Positions 25,274 through 34,757 are shown, counted from the stretch's first letter. The stretch is DNA of 64,000 nucleotides from Dokdonella fugitiva (GCF_004342425.1 NZ_SLWQ01000009.1:62001-126000), one strand, 5' to 3'. Numbers and translations: made by a program. Notes: generated by a model not told the origin, from the letters alone.

Positions 25274-25824
25274 GCCGCGAGCTCCCGGTTGAGCCATGCG
25301 CGAGCGAAGCGCATGTCGCGCGCGACGGTCGGCACCGATACGCCGACCGCGGCGGCGATCTCGTCCTGTTCCATGCCGGCGAAGCAGCTCATCTCCATCA
25401 CGCGCGCCGCGCGGGCGTCATGGTCGGCGAGCCGGGTGAGCGCCTGGTCGAGCGCGAGCAGGTCGAGCACGCCGCCGGCCTCGCTCGCGCCCTCGGCGGT
25501 AGCGCCGAGCGTCACGTGCAGGGCGCCGCCACCGCGCTTGGCCGCTTGCCGCGCGCGTGCGTGGTCGATGAGGATCGAGCGCATGTGCAACGCAGCGATG
25601 CCGAGGAAGTGCGCGCGGCTGACGAAATCGGTGTCGTTGCCGAGCATGCGCAGCAATGCCTCGTGCACGAGCGCGGTCGGATTGAGCGTCTGCTCGCGCT
25701 CGCCGCGCAGCCGCTGCACGGCGCTGCGCCGCAACGCTTCGTAGATGCGGGGCATCGCGACCGCGAGCGCGTCGCGATCGCCGCGATGCCAGGCGTGCAG
25801 CAGCTGCGTGATGTCCTGTTCCAC
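25270..25824 (-). CDS. ECF-like sigma factor, TIGR02999 (Sig-70_X6) type
   Basis: A 184-residue sigma factor with GTG start 25824 (GGGGGA five bases upstream). Region 2 contains ALVHEALLRML and a C-terminal helix-turn-helix region 4 contains EMSCFAGMEQDEIAAAVGVSVPTVARDMRFA. The segment MRSILIDHARARQAAKRGGG is diagnostic of the TIGR02999 family, commonly found beside Ser/Thr kinases in Lysobacterales and Planctomycetes. It lacks an adjacent anti-sigma factor. The kinase overlaps its stop, suggesting control by phosphorylation. Confidence 0.9.
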   Translation of the reverse strand: MEQDITQLLHAWHRGDRDALAVAMPRIYEALRRSAVQRLRGEREQTLNPTALVHEALLRMLGNDTDFVSRAHFLGIAALHMRSILIDHARARQAAKRGGGALHVTLGATAEGASEAGGVLDLLALDQALTRLADHDARAARVMEMSCFAGMEQDEIAAAVGVSVPTVARDMRFARAWLNRELAA

Positions 25825-25966
25825 CGCGTCCCCCAGGCCGCGCGGCCCGCGTCGAACAGGCAATGTAGGCAGCGCGCCGGCATCGTGCAACCGGGCCCCG
25901 CGACGCGCGAACGCCCCGGCGCGCGCGGCGCGCCGGGGCATTGCGCCGCTCGCCGCGCGGCGAGCG

Positions 25967-27028
25967 CTAGAGCACGCAGTCGATCGCCTGGATCGGCTGG
26001 ATCGGCGTTGCGTTGAGCACGAGGTCCCAACGGCCGGCGCCGCCGTTCCACTGGTAGTACTGGTTCGACGTCACGCTCACGCCGACGCCGCCGAAGCCCG
26101 ATTGGCCGATCATGCTGCACAGCCTGGCGCGGCTGCTGAGGTCGGCGCTGATCGGCAGGCCATTCAGGCGCGCGTTGAAGCACTGGTTGTCGCCGGAGAG
26201 GTGGTTTGCATCGCAGGTGAGGATGTAACCGTCGAAGTACTGCATCGCGGTGAAATTGCCGTTGGGCGGGATGGTCGGCGCCGGGGCACCGTTGCAGACA
26301 TAGCGGTTCTGCGCGACGTTGACTTCGCCGGCGTCGAGCACGCCGTTGCGGTTCGCGTCCAGTCCGACGCGCACGAGCGTGCCGCCTGCAGCGCAGTTGG
26401 CGCCAGCCGGTTCGGCGGCCGTCGCGAGCAGTGCGTTGAAACCGTCGACGCCGGCCGCACCCGCGGAGCCTTGCGCGCCCTGTACACCCTGGGGACCCTG
26501 CGGACCGGTGGGCCCCTGCGGGCCAGCGGGACCTGCCGGGCCCGTGGGGCCCATGGCCCCTGCCGGACCGGTGGCTCCGGCTGGCCCGGGCTCGCCCTGC
26601 GGGCCAGCGGGACCCGGCTCGCCCTGCGGCCCGGTTGCGCCGGCGGGGCCGGGATTGCCACTGAGCGCATACTGCGCGACCGGGGTCGTCGCCACGGCCT
26701 GGCGAGGCAGCAGTGCTTGTCCGTTGACGCTAACCTCGAGCCAGGTCTGGTTGCCGCTGAACACGCCCGGGAACGCGAGCGAGACGGTGAACAAGCCGTC
26801 GACGACCGGGAACTGCGATTCGAGCTGCGGCGCGCCGAGCGCATTGCCGCCGCTCGCCGCATCGTAGAGCGTGAAGGCGAGGTCGTACGATCCATTGGCC
26901 GGCTGGCCGTCCTGCTCGAGCCGCCCCTGGTAGGTGAAGTCGGGCAGCTGCGCGACCTGCGCCTGCGCGCCTGCTCCGATGAATCCTGCAAGCATCGCCG
27001 CGACGCGGCGCGTGGTGATTGCACTCAT
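25967..27028 (-). CDS. secreted collagen-like protein with Gly-X-Y repeats
   Basis: A 353-residue protein with a Sec signal peptide ([15 protein letters not shown]). A beta-rich N-terminal domain spans about 25-125 ([28 protein letters not shown]). A tract of about 24 collagen-type Gly-X-Y triplets (about 125-195, [16 protein letters not shown]...) follows. DUF7151-like motif [16 protein letters not shown] is next, then a C-terminal domain with several Cys ending CVL. Collagen-like tracts form trimers; the protein is probably a surface or secreted fibre. ATG 27028 overlaps the small secreted protein stop by ATGA. G+C and triplet repeats also make long antisense frames, which are spurious. Confidence 0.85.
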   Translation of the reverse strand: MSAITTRRVAAMLAGFIGAGAQAQVAQLPDFTYQGRLEQDGQPANGSYDLAFTLYDAASGGNALGAPQLESQFPVVDGLFTVSLAFPGVFSGNQTWLEVSVNGQALLPRQAVATTPVAQYALSGNPGPAGATGPQGEPGPAGPQGEPGPAGATGPAGAMGPTGPAGPAGPQGPTGPQGPQGVQGAQGSAGAAGVDGFNALLATAAEPAGANCAAGGTLVRVGLDANRNGVLDAGEVNVAQNRYVCNGAPAPTIPPNGNFTAMQYFDGYILTCDANHLSGDNQCFNARLNGLPISADLSSRARLCSMIGQSGFGGVGVSVTSNQYYQWNGGAGRWDLVLNATPIQPIQAIDCVL

Positions 27029-27330
27029 GGCGCGCACCTCTCGAACGACGTGCGGAACAGCTGGTCGGGTCGCTCGACCGGCGCTGCCCAGAAGCCCGAA
27101 ACGACCGTGACGCCATTGCCGGCCGTGACGCCGGCGGTCGGTTCGCCGATCGTCGCCGACAGGCCGAAGCACGCATTCGACGCGCGGCTCACGCCGCCGC
27201 TCGCGATGACCGCACCCTGCAGCGCGAAGCCACCGCCCGCCGGCGCGGCGAATGCGGTGGACGCGGCGAGCGCGATCGCACAGATGGCCGCCGGCCCGCG
27301 ACGCCGGTGCGCATACGATTGAATATCCAT
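27025..27330 (-). CDS. small secreted protein with C-terminal LFRTSFE motif
   Basis: A 101-residue protein with a signal peptide ([15 protein letters not shown], cleaved near residue 28). The mature module [12 protein letters not shown]...GLSATIGEP...VVSGFW resembles a short secreted beta module with an IG-P and GFW pattern. It ends with [12 protein letters not shown], related to a C-terminal LF-x(2)-[GS]F-[DE] tail also seen at the end of the GH172-type protein. ATG 27330 has AGGAGG upstream; translation is coupled to the collagen-like gene. Probably acts with it outside the cell. Function unknown. Confidence 0.75.
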   Translation of the reverse strand: MDIQSYAHRRRGPAAICAIALAASTAFAAPAGGGFALQGAVIASGGVSRASNACFGLSATIGEPTAGVTAGNGVTVVSGFWAAPVERPDQLFRTSFERCAP

Positions 27331-27496
27331 CGAACCTCCTGCTGCGGACGTGATGAGCGGCCCCATGCCGCCCCTCTCATCGGTCCCATCCCGGAAAGCG
27401 CAAAAAGGAGGGCGCGGATATCACGCGGGTCCATGCGCACATCGGCGCACATGCGCTGCACGCGAGGCGCGTGGCGGACCACCGGGTCCGGATGTT

Positions 27497-29533
27497 TCAG
27501 TCCGCCACGTCGAAGCCGTCGGCGAAGATGGCGTCCTTCCAGCCGCCGCGCAGCTCCCAGCGCGACTCCGCGAACACGTTCGCGTAGGGCTGGATGTCCG
27601 GCACGACGACGATGTCGAAGTCGGTGACACCTGCGGCCACGTCGAGCAGGGCTTCCTGCTGCTGCCAGCGTCGCGACGGATCGGCAGCGGCGGGCGAGAA
27701 CGCGCCGGCCGGCACGCCATTGACGTGGATCGTCGCGGCCGCCGAGCCCGCCTGCTCGCCCGGCGTGCCCGCACCCCCGTCGAACGTGCGCCGCAAGCGC
27801 AGGGGCGGCTGCGCATCGGGGACGTGGAAATGGAAACGGCTCGCGCCGCCCGCGTACGCGCACGCGAGCGCCGTGCGCGTGCTCGGCGGCTCGTCCTCGA
27901 ACGTCGCCTCGAGCATCGCGCAGCCCGCGCCCGCCGGCGCCTCGTAGGCGTGCGCCGCGGCTGCTGCCGCGTCGCCGATCTCGAACGCGTCGTAGCCGAC
28001 CAGCAATGGTGTGTCGCGACGATATGCGTAGACGACGCTGCGGATGCACGTGGGCACCGGCATCGCCGGCGCGTAGCCGGCTTCCTGTTCGAAATGCACG
28101 GCGTTCGCCCAGGTGAGCGGCGCCGTCGGCATGAGACGGTAGGCCACGGTGCTGCCGCTGCCGTCTGCATCGACCACGGGCGCGCCGGCAAGTGAACCGG
28201 CGAATGCGCCGTGGTCGAAATAGAACCCGCCGTCGTAGAAGTCCTCGACACCCGTGCCGTACCACGCCGGCGCGCGCGCGCCGTCGACGTACGCGCGCTC
28301 ATCGCCTTCGAGGTAACCGCGCGTCGCCGCGCCGTCGGCGCGATAGCGCGCCGCGACGCCGACGATCTTGCCCGCGCCGGTCGCGTGGTCGAGCACGAGC
28401 GCAGGCGCGGCACTGCACGCGTCGCGCAGGTGCGCCTCGAAGCGCCCCGCGTCGGCGGGCACGGGCGCGGCATCGAACGCGAGCGCGCTGTCGATCGCGA
28501 CCGTCGCCGGCAGGCTCGCCGCCGCGACCAGCGCGAGCGACACCGCTTCGCGGAACGGTATCGGGAACCACGCGTACAACCAGCCGCCTGCATCCTCGCC
28601 GACGAGCACGCCGCGCGCGGCCGACTGCGCATCCATGGGTGATGCGAAGAAGTCGGCGAGCGGGGCGTCGATCGTAGTCGTGCCGTCGACGCTCACGCGC
28701 AGGCTCACCTGCGCGTATGCGCTGCGCGGGAGGCGCAGGCGGATGCCGCGCAACCAACCCGGTCCGCCGCGCGCGGCGAGGACGGCGACCTCACCCGCGG
28801 CCAGGCTCGTCGTCGCCGTTTCGAACGGCAGCATGCCGTTCCACGGATCGTCTCCAGCATGGGCGAGAAACGCGCGCCACGCGGCTTCGTCATGGCCCGC
28901 GACGAAGCTCGTGACCGGCGTGCCCGGCGCGAGGCGATGATGCTGCAGCTGCAGCCAGAGCAGGCGCTGCGTCGTGCCCGTGCATGGATTGATGCCGTCG
29001 CCGTCCGCGCCGGCGAGCGCGATGCGCAGTGACTGCGCGTGGGTGATCGGCACGTGGCTGACGTAGCCGCCGCTCGATTGCGTGCGGCCGAGGGTGAGCG
29101 GTGGCGTGAACGGGACGGTCGAGCCGTCGAATACGCTCGCGAGCGGCGTGTCGAGGGCCGGCATCGCCGCACCGTCGACATACAGGCGTAACCGGATCGC
29201 CGGGTCTATGCAGGTCGACGTGCCGAAGCCGCTGGTCAGCCACACGCGCGCGAGCGCACCGGGACCGCGCTCGTCGAGCACGACGACTTCGTCGCCGTCG
29301 CGATACAGCCAGCGCAGCGGATACGGGTTCGCGGTGGCCCCTTCGCCGCCCGCATTGCTGCGGTCGTAGCGGCAGCCGCCCAGGCAGTGGCTCGACCGTT
29401 CGAGCACGACGTCGCGCGCATCGAGCGCGGCGAGGCGCGCCGGCGATTCCCAGACTTCCCACGGCAGCCCGCCCGCCTGCGCCACAGCCGCGACGCTGGT
29501 GCATGCGATCGCGAGCGGCAGGCGGCACACCAT
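27497..29533 (-). CDS. secreted DUF2961/GH172-family glycoside hydrolase
   Basis: A 678-residue exported protein. The signal peptide is LAIACTSVAAVAQAGG. Residues about 25-480 match the DUF2961 (GH172) double jelly-roll family: EVWESPARLAALDARDV start, then GWLYAWFPIPFREA, and catalytic region GTGVEDFYDGGFYFD carrying the likely acidic residues. The family cleaves furanosides such as fructofuranose or arabinofuranose links. The tail DAIFADGFDVAD resembles the C-terminal motif of the small secreted protein. It begins six bases after batD, an unusual extension of the Bat operon. Substrate is not predictable from sequence. Confidence 0.82.
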   Translation of the reverse strand: MVCRLPLAIACTSVAAVAQAGGLPWEVWESPARLAALDARDVVLERSSHCLGGCRYDRSNAGGEGATANPYPLRWLYRDGDEVVVLDERGPGALARVWLTSGFGTSTCIDPAIRLRLYVDGAAMPALDTPLASVFDGSTVPFTPPLTLGRTQSSGGYVSHVPITHAQSLRIALAGADGDGINPCTGTTQRLLWLQLQHHRLAPGTPVTSFVAGHDEAAWRAFLAHAGDDPWNGMLPFETATTSLAAGEVAVLAARGGPGWLRGIRLRLPRSAYAQVSLRVSVDGTTTIDAPLADFFASPMDAQSAARGVLVGEDAGGWLYAWFPIPFREAVSLALVAAASLPATVAIDSALAFDAAPVPADAGRFEAHLRDACSAAPALVLDHATGAGKIVGVAARYRADGAATRGYLEGDERAYVDGARAPAWYGTGVEDFYDGGFYFDHGAFAGSLAGAPVVDADGSGSTVAYRLMPTAPLTWANAVHFEQEAGYAPAMPVPTCIRSVVYAYRRDTPLLVGYDAFEIGDAAAAAAHAYEAPAGAGCAMLEATFEDEPPSTRTALACAYAGGASRFHFHVPDAQPPLRLRRTFDGGAGTPGEQAGSAAATIHVNGVPAGAFSPAAADPSRRWQQQEALLDVAAGVTDFDIVVVPDIQPYANVFAESRWELRGGWKDAIFADGFDVAD

Positions 29534-29539
29534 CGCGCG

Positions 29540-31255
29540 TCAGTCGTGGTCGGGATAGAGCGCCGGCAATGCTTCCTCGCGATGCGGCGCTGCGGCGTCG
29601 ACGCGCCAGCGCAAGCCGCCGCGGAACGCGCGTTGCAGGCGCGCGGCGAGGCCTTCCGCGGCCGCGCCGCTTGCATAGCGCGTGCGTTGCAGCTCGGCCA
29701 GCACGTCGCCTTGCGCGGGATCGGCGAGCCCCGCGGCGAGCTGGCCGAGGTTGTGGACATCGCCGCGCTCGCTGCGCGCCCACGCGACGAGCGCGCGTTC
29801 CGCACCGGCGAGGTCGCCGAGCGCGCAGGCGCGCAGGAAGTCCGCGCGCGGCGCCGCCGAGGCCGAGGCCGAGGCGCCCGGCGTGCCGCGCACCGGCGCA
29901 GGTGCGCGCGCGAAGCGTCGCGAAACCCACCATGCGAACAGGGTGGCGAGCCAGAGCAGGAACGCGGTCGCGGCAAGGATCTTCCAGAGCCCGGCATGCA
30001 GGTCGGCGTCGATCGTGGGCGCAGCGGGCGCCGGCCTGGGCGGGGCAATCGTGCCCGCCGGCGTCGCCGGCGCGGGCGTCGATGCGGCGCCCGCGGCCGG
30101 CAGCACGGTGATCGTGCGCGGCGGAAGCGTCGCCTCCTCGGCGCGATCGTGCTCGGTATCCCACCAGCGCACGCTGAGGCCGGGCACGGTGAGCGTTCCG
30201 GCGCGATTGGGCACGAACGCGAACTTTCGCACGCGCTCGCCGTACAGCCATTCGCCGTCGTCGCGCGTGCGCGTGTCGGCCTTGTCCGGATAGATCTCCG
30301 CGCCGGCCGGCGCCGCGAGTTCGAGTTCGGGCAATTGTTCGTAACCGAGCCCCTGTGCCTGCAAGCGGATCGTGCGCGTGACCGGTTCGCCGACGTGCAC
30401 TTCCGCCGGCGGCTCGCCTTCGTCCTTGAGCAGCAGCGACGCGGCCGGCAACCATGCGCCGTCGGTCCAGCTCGCCGGCTTCGCGCGCACGTCGAGGTGC
30501 ACCGCGTCCGAACGCGCACTCACGCTGCGTCCGCGGCCGAAGAACGCCGCGGGATCGGCCGCGTCGAGCACGGTGCCGCGGAACGCGAGCGCGGGGATGT
30601 CGATCGGGCCGCTGCGTTCGGGAGTCAGCGCGTAATGGCGCTCCAGCACGTGGTAGCGGCGTGAACCGACGCTCGCGACGTAGGACTTGTCCTGGCCGAG
30701 CCGTTGCGCGGTGAGTCCATCGGCCTTCGGCTCGGCAAGATTGCCGTCGGTGAGGTCGAACGCGTAGTACAGCTTGACCGTGTAGCGGACCTGCTGCTGC
30801 ACGTACGGGTCGAGCGGCTCCGCGCTCGCCTCGAGGAAGATGTCGCCGCCGGCCTGCTGCGCCGCGCTCGGCGCGGGTGCGACGGTGAGGCGGATCGGCG
30901 CGGTCTGCGCCGTGCCGACCGTGAGCGCGGGGATCGTGATCGTGCCCTCGTGCTTGGGTTCGAGGCCGACCGCCCACAGCGTCTTCGCGCTGCGCGCGCC
31001 ATTGCTGATGTTCACCTGCTGGCCGGACTGCGTGTTGAGCACGTTGAAGTCCTTGGCCAGCACGGAGAAATCCGGCGACGCCGCACCGACGCCGTCGATC
31101 TCGATGTTCAGGGTCACCGTCTCGCCGAGCCGCATGCTGTCGCGATCGAGCCACGCGCGCAGCGCCGGCTTGTCGTCGGCATGCAGCGCGCGCGCGACGA
31201 CGACGAGCAGGGCGAGCGCGGCGTGTACGTACCATCGGAATCCGATCGCTTTCAT
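29540..31255 (-). CDS. batD: BatD aerotolerance operon protein
   Basis: A 571-residue membrane protein: signal peptide (AALALLVVVARALHA), tandem beta-sandwich domains facing the periplasm (DRDSMRLGETVTLNIEIDG), a late transmembrane helix (about 430-455, AATAFLLWLATLFAWWV) and a cytoplasmic tail. BatD is a component of the Bat operon, probably scaffolding BatA/BatB. ATG 31255 overlaps batB/C by ATGA. The proline-rich linker before the helix is longer than typical. A role in oxidative or envelope stress comes from the family. Confidence 0.88.
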   Translation of the reverse strand: MKAIGFRWYVHAALALLVVVARALHADDKPALRAWLDRDSMRLGETVTLNIEIDGVGAASPDFSVLAKDFNVLNTQSGQQVNISNGARSAKTLWAVGLEPKHEGTITIPALTVGTAQTAPIRLTVAPAPSAAQQAGGDIFLEASAEPLDPYVQQQVRYTVKLYYAFDLTDGNLAEPKADGLTAQRLGQDKSYVASVGSRRYHVLERHYALTPERSGPIDIPALAFRGTVLDAADPAAFFGRGRSVSARSDAVHLDVRAKPASWTDGAWLPAASLLLKDEGEPPAEVHVGEPVTRTIRLQAQGLGYEQLPELELAAPAGAEIYPDKADTRTRDDGEWLYGERVRKFAFVPNRAGTLTVPGLSVRWWDTEHDRAEEATLPPRTITVLPAAGAASTPAPATPAGTIAPPRPAPAAPTIDADLHAGLWKILAATAFLLWLATLFAWWVSRRFARAPAPVRGTPGASASASAAPRADFLRACALGDLAGAERALVAWARSERGDVHNLGQLAAGLADPAQGDVLAELQRTRYASGAAAEGLAARLQRAFRGGLRWRVDAAAPHREEALPALYPDHD

Positions 31256-33240
31256 CCGCCGTTTCCTCCGCGTTGCTGGCGGCGCTGGTATTCGAGCTGG
31301 AACTTGCGCCGCAACAAGCCGCCCGGATCGTCGGGCACGCGCTCGAGCCAGTGTTCGAGCGCCTGGCGTTTCTCGCGCGTCGCGTCGTCCTCGGGCGCTT
31401 CCTGCACGCCATGGGCAGGCTCGCTCGCGTCGCTCGCCGCATCCTTGTCGGCGAGGGCGCGGTCGACGGCCTGCTTGAGCGCCTGCTGTTGCTGCGCGTC
31501 GGGCTTCTGCTCGCCCGGCTTGCCGTTGGCGCCGCCCGCGTCCTGCTGCCGCCCCGCGCGCGAAGACCCGTCCTGCGCACCTTGTTCGTCCGGCGCCTGC
31601 CCGGGCTGGTCCTGCCGAGTGTCGCCATCCTGCTTCGCCTGGTCGCCCTGCCCCTGCTGCTCGCCTTGCTCGCCCTCGCGCGTGTCGCGGTCGTTCCTGG
31701 GCCCACCCTGCTCGCGCGTGTCGTCGCTGGATCCGTCCTGCTCTTCACCGGGCTTCTGCGCGCCGTCTTCGGGCTTCGACCCGCCCTCCTGCTGCTGCGG
31801 ATCGCCGTCCTGCCGCGAAGGGTCCTGGCCTTGTCGAGGTTGCTGCTGCCCCTGCTTCGGGTCCTGCTGCTTGCGCTGGCGCAGGAACTCCTCGACGGCC
31901 TTGCGGTTCGCCTGGGCATCGGCCATGCCCGGTTCGCGCTGCAACGCTTCGTCGTATGCGGCGAGCGCTTCTTCGTAGCGCCCGAGCCTGGCGAGCGCGT
32001 TGCCGCGGTTGTAGGCACCGTCGGCGTCGCTGGCTTGCGCCCAGGCGCTTTCCGCCGCCGCGTAATCGCCACTGCGATAAGCGGCGCTGCCGCGCCATTC
32101 GGGCGTCGGGGCGACTTCGGCGGCGCGCTTGGCATCGCCTGCGGCGAGCGCGGCCGCCGCCTGCTGGTCCGCGCGCTGCCAGAGGCCGCTCAACGCAGCG
32201 GCCCGTGCGTGCGGCGGCGACGCGAGCACGACGAGCGCGAGGGCCATGAGCCAGCCGCGCCGGAACGACGCGAGCGCGAGCGGCAGCACGGCGAGCAGCA
32301 GCCAAGGCCCGCGATCACGCCAGCGCGCACTCGCTGCTTCGCCGTCGGTGCGGCCCGCTCGTGCGTCGACGTCGACCGTCGAAGCGAGCACGGCGTCCAG
32401 ATCCGAGCCGTCCGCGCTCAACGATGCGTAGCGCCCGCCGCCGGCCGTCGCGACCGCGCGCAACGCCGGCTCGTCGAGGCGTGAAAGCACGACGTTGCCC
32501 TGCTCGTCCTTGAGGAAGTCGCCTTGCGCGAGCGCGACCGGCGCCCCGGCGGCGGTACCGAGGCCGAGCACCGACACGTCGTAGCCACGCGCGTGCGCGC
32601 GTCGCGCCGCGGCCGTCGCGTCATTGCCCGCGCTGTCGGCGAGCAGGACGATCTCGCCCCGGTGCAGTCCTGCCTGTTCGATCAGCGCCGCCGCCGCATC
32701 GATCGCGCGACCGGTCGCGTTGCCGGCGACCGGCATCGTGCTCGGGTCGAGCGAGTCCACGAGGTTGCGCACGGTTTCGACGTCGTCGGTGAGCGGTGCC
32801 GCGACGAACGCATCGCCGGCATAGGCGAGCAGTGCGGTCTGGTAGTCGCGGCTGCGCGAAAGGATGTCGTCGAGCTTGTAGCGCGCGCGTTCGAGCCGGC
32901 TCGGCTTCACGTCCTGCGCAGCCATGCTCGGCGCAAGTTCCAGCACGAGCACGCGCGCCGCCTGGTTGCGGTACAACGGCATCGGTTCGCGTTCCCACGC
33001 CGGGCCGGCGAGCGCGAGCGTCGCGAGAGCCCACAGCGATGCCGCGAGCACGAGCCCGCCACGCGCGCTGCCGCCATCGATGCGTTCGAGCAGGTGCGGC
33101 AACAGGTGCGCGTCGACCGCGCCGCGCCATGCGCCCGCATCGGTGCGGCCGTGCCGCCATGCGTACCAGCACAGCGGGAGCGCGAGGAGCAGCAGCAGGG
33201 CCGCCGGGCGCAGGAAGTGGAAGTCGCCGAATGCGCTCAT
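31252..33240 (-). CDS. BatB/BatC fusion: VWA domain plus TPR and Gln-rich tail
   Basis: A 662-residue protein combining functions usually split in two. It has an N-terminal membrane anchor and a VWA domain (about 85-310). A second hydrophobic segment (about 310-345) is followed by TPRs (about 370-450, GAYNRGNALARLGRYEEALAAYDEAL). A Gln/Asp/Gly-rich disordered tail covers about 460-600, and basic residues end the chain. The MIDAS motif reads ELAPSM instead of DxSxS, so metal binding may be impaired, unlike in BatA. ATG 33240 lies 10 bases after batA stop and its stop overlaps batD. Confidence 0.85.
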   Translation of the reverse strand: MSAFGDFHFLRPAALLLLLALPLCWYAWRHGRTDAGAWRGAVDAHLLPHLLERIDGGSARGGLVLAASLWALATLALAGPAWEREPMPLYRNQAARVLVLELAPSMAAQDVKPSRLERARYKLDDILSRSRDYQTALLAYAGDAFVAAPLTDDVETVRNLVDSLDPSTMPVAGNATGRAIDAAAALIEQAGLHRGEIVLLADSAGNDATAAARRAHARGYDVSVLGLGTAAGAPVALAQGDFLKDEQGNVVLSRLDEPALRAVATAGGGRYASLSADGSDLDAVLASTVDVDARAGRTDGEAASARWRDRGPWLLLAVLPLALASFRRGWLMALALVVLASPPHARAAALSGLWQRADQQAAAALAAGDAKRAAEVAPTPEWRGSAAYRSGDYAAAESAWAQASDADGAYNRGNALARLGRYEEALAAYDEALQREPGMADAQANRKAVEEFLRQRKQQDPKQGQQQPRQGQDPSRQDGDPQQQEGGSKPEDGAQKPGEEQDGSSDDTREQGGPRNDRDTREGEQGEQQGQGDQAKQDGDTRQDQPGQAPDEQGAQDGSSRAGRQQDAGGANGKPGEQKPDAQQQQALKQAVDRALADKDAASDASEPAHGVQEAPEDDATREKRQALEHWLERVPDDPGGLLRRKFQLEYQRRQQRGGNGG

Positions 33241-33250
33241 GCAGGGCGGC

Positions 33251-34252
33251 TCATGCAGGTACGCCGCGCAAGCCGCGCAGGCGCCACGCGGGCACGGCGA
33301 AGGCGAGCGCCGCGGCAGCGAACGCCGCGGCGAGCGGCATCCAGTACCACTCGTCGACCGGGCGCAGGCTCTGCTTCGCGTCCGCCGCGGGTTCCAGCTT
33401 GTCGATCGTGCGATAGACGTCGGCGAGTTCCTCGCTGTTGCGCGCGCGGAAGTAGCGGCCGCCGGTGCGCTCGGCCATCTTCGTCAGCATCGCCTCGTCG
33501 AGGTCCGCCGACGGATTGACCATGCGGCTGCCGAACAGGCTGTCCACGCGCATTTGCTCGGCGCCTATGCCGATCGTGTAGATGCGCACCTGGTTCGCTT
33601 CGGCGAGGTCGATCGCCTTGGACGGCGTGAGTTCGCCCGCGGTATTGACGCCGTCGGTGAGAAGCACGAGTACGCGCTGCTCCTGCGGTCGCGCGCGCAG
33701 GCGCTTGACCGCAAGGCCGACCGCGTCGCCGATCGCGGTTTCGCGTCCGGCGAGGCCGATGGTCGAATCGAGCAACTGCTTGCCGACCGTGCGCAGGTCG
33801 AACGTGAGCGGCACGAGCAGGTATGCACGCGTGCCGAACAGGATCAGGCCGACGCGATCGCCGCGGCGCCGCTCGACGAAGTCGCTCGCGATCGCCTGGA
33901 TCGCCGCGAAGCGCGGCACGGCGGAACCGCCGAGTTGCATGTCCTCGATGCTCATGCTGCCGGAGGTGTCGACCGCGAGCAGGAGGTCGCGGCCCGAACG
34001 CGCGACGTCCTCCCGGGGACCCAGCCATTGCGGCCGCGCCGCGGCGAGTACGAGCAGCGCCCACGCGAGCAGCGCGAACACACGCCGCAGGCGCGGCACC
34101 GGCGACACATCGGCCTGCTGTGGCAGGGCGACGCCGAGGTGCGGCAGGTGCAGCGCGGTGCCGAACATGCCGCGCGCGCGCGGCAGCAGGCGTGCCGCGA
34201 GCAGCGGCAACGGCAGCAGCACGAGCAGCCACGGCCATGCGAGCTCAAGCAT
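33251..34252 (-). CDS. batA: BatA VWA-domain membrane protein
   Basis: A 333-residue protein with two N-terminal hydrophobic segments, a VWA domain (about 85-290) and a C-terminal transmembrane helix. The MIDAS is intact: LLLAVDTSGSMSIEDM (DxSxS), with the T loop in GRETAIGDAVG and later VLLTDGVN. It acts in the inner membrane with BatB, BatC and BatD. ATG 34252 overlaps the DUF4381 stop. Context and length are typical for the aerotolerance operon. Confidence 0.92.
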   Translation of the reverse strand: MLELAWPWLLVLLPLPLLAARLLPRARGMFGTALHLPHLGVALPQQADVSPVPRLRRVFALLAWALLVLAAARPQWLGPREDVARSGRDLLLAVDTSGSMSIEDMQLGGSAVPRFAAIQAIASDFVERRRGDRVGLILFGTRAYLLVPLTFDLRTVGKQLLDSTIGLAGRETAIGDAVGLAVKRLRARPQEQRVLVLLTDGVNTAGELTPSKAIDLAEANQVRIYTIGIGAEQMRVDSLFGSRMVNPSADLDEAMLTKMAERTGGRYFRARNSEELADVYRTIDKLEPAADAKQSLRPVDEWYWMPLAAAFAAAALAFAVPAWRLRGLRGVPA

Positions 34253-34757
34253 GGCTTGCCTCCGCGCGCAGCGCATGCGCGAGCCAGCGGCGTGCGAGCG
34301 CGACCAGCGCCCGTGCATCGACGGCCACGGCCGGATCGTCGGCGCGCCGGTACGGCGCGTCGAGCAGCGCGCGCCCCGCGCCACGGCGGAACGGAGCGGC
34401 GGCCGCCTCGCCCGCTGGCAGGTGTGCATCGAGGAACTCGAGCCAGGCCTCGCCCTGCAAGGCGGCGGCGTGCGGCGCGAGCAGGCGGCTCGCCCGCCGC
34501 AACAGCGCCGACACGGCGATCGACAGCTGCTGCGCATCCGCGTCGCGCGCGTGCGCGGCAGCGATGCGCTCGAGCTCCGCGCGCACGCGCGCGCGCCAAC
34601 GCCGGTCGCGTTCGAGGCGCCACAGCATGCGTACGGCGAGCACGAGCACGACCACCCCGACCAGCGCGAGCAGCCACCAGCCGGGCGCCGGTGGCCACCA
34701 GCCGGGCGGCGGCGGCAGGTGGATGTCGCGCAGTTCGGGGCCGGCAGCGGGATTCAT
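34245..34757 (-). CDS. DUF4381 membrane protein of the Bat operon
   Basis: A 170-residue protein. A Pro/Trp-rich start (PPPPGWWPPAPGWW) precedes one transmembrane helix (LLALVGVVVLVLAVRML, about 28-45) and a helical cytoplasmic domain. This is the DUF4381 pattern regularly found between DUF58 and batA. It overlaps both neighbours (ATGA with DUF58 and eight bases with batA), so translation is coupled. Function unknown beyond the operon association. Confidence 0.85.
   Translation of the reverse strand: MNPAAGPELRDIHLPPPPGWWPPAPGWWLLALVGVVVLVLAVRMLWRLERDRRWRARVRAELERIAAAHARDADAQQLSIAVSALLRRASRLLAPHAAALQGEAWLEFLDAHLPAGEAAAAPFRRGAGRALLDAPYRRADDPAVAVDARALVALARRWLAHALRAEASHA

Noticed and set aside
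23345..25744. 799-codon plus-strand frame over the kinase and sigma genes
   Set aside because: Antisense to well-supported motifs; no ribosome site or recognisable domain.
26460..26660. Possible CRISPR-like short repeats
   Set aside because: They are the Gly-X-Y codon repeats of a collagen-like gene; no spacers of constant length.
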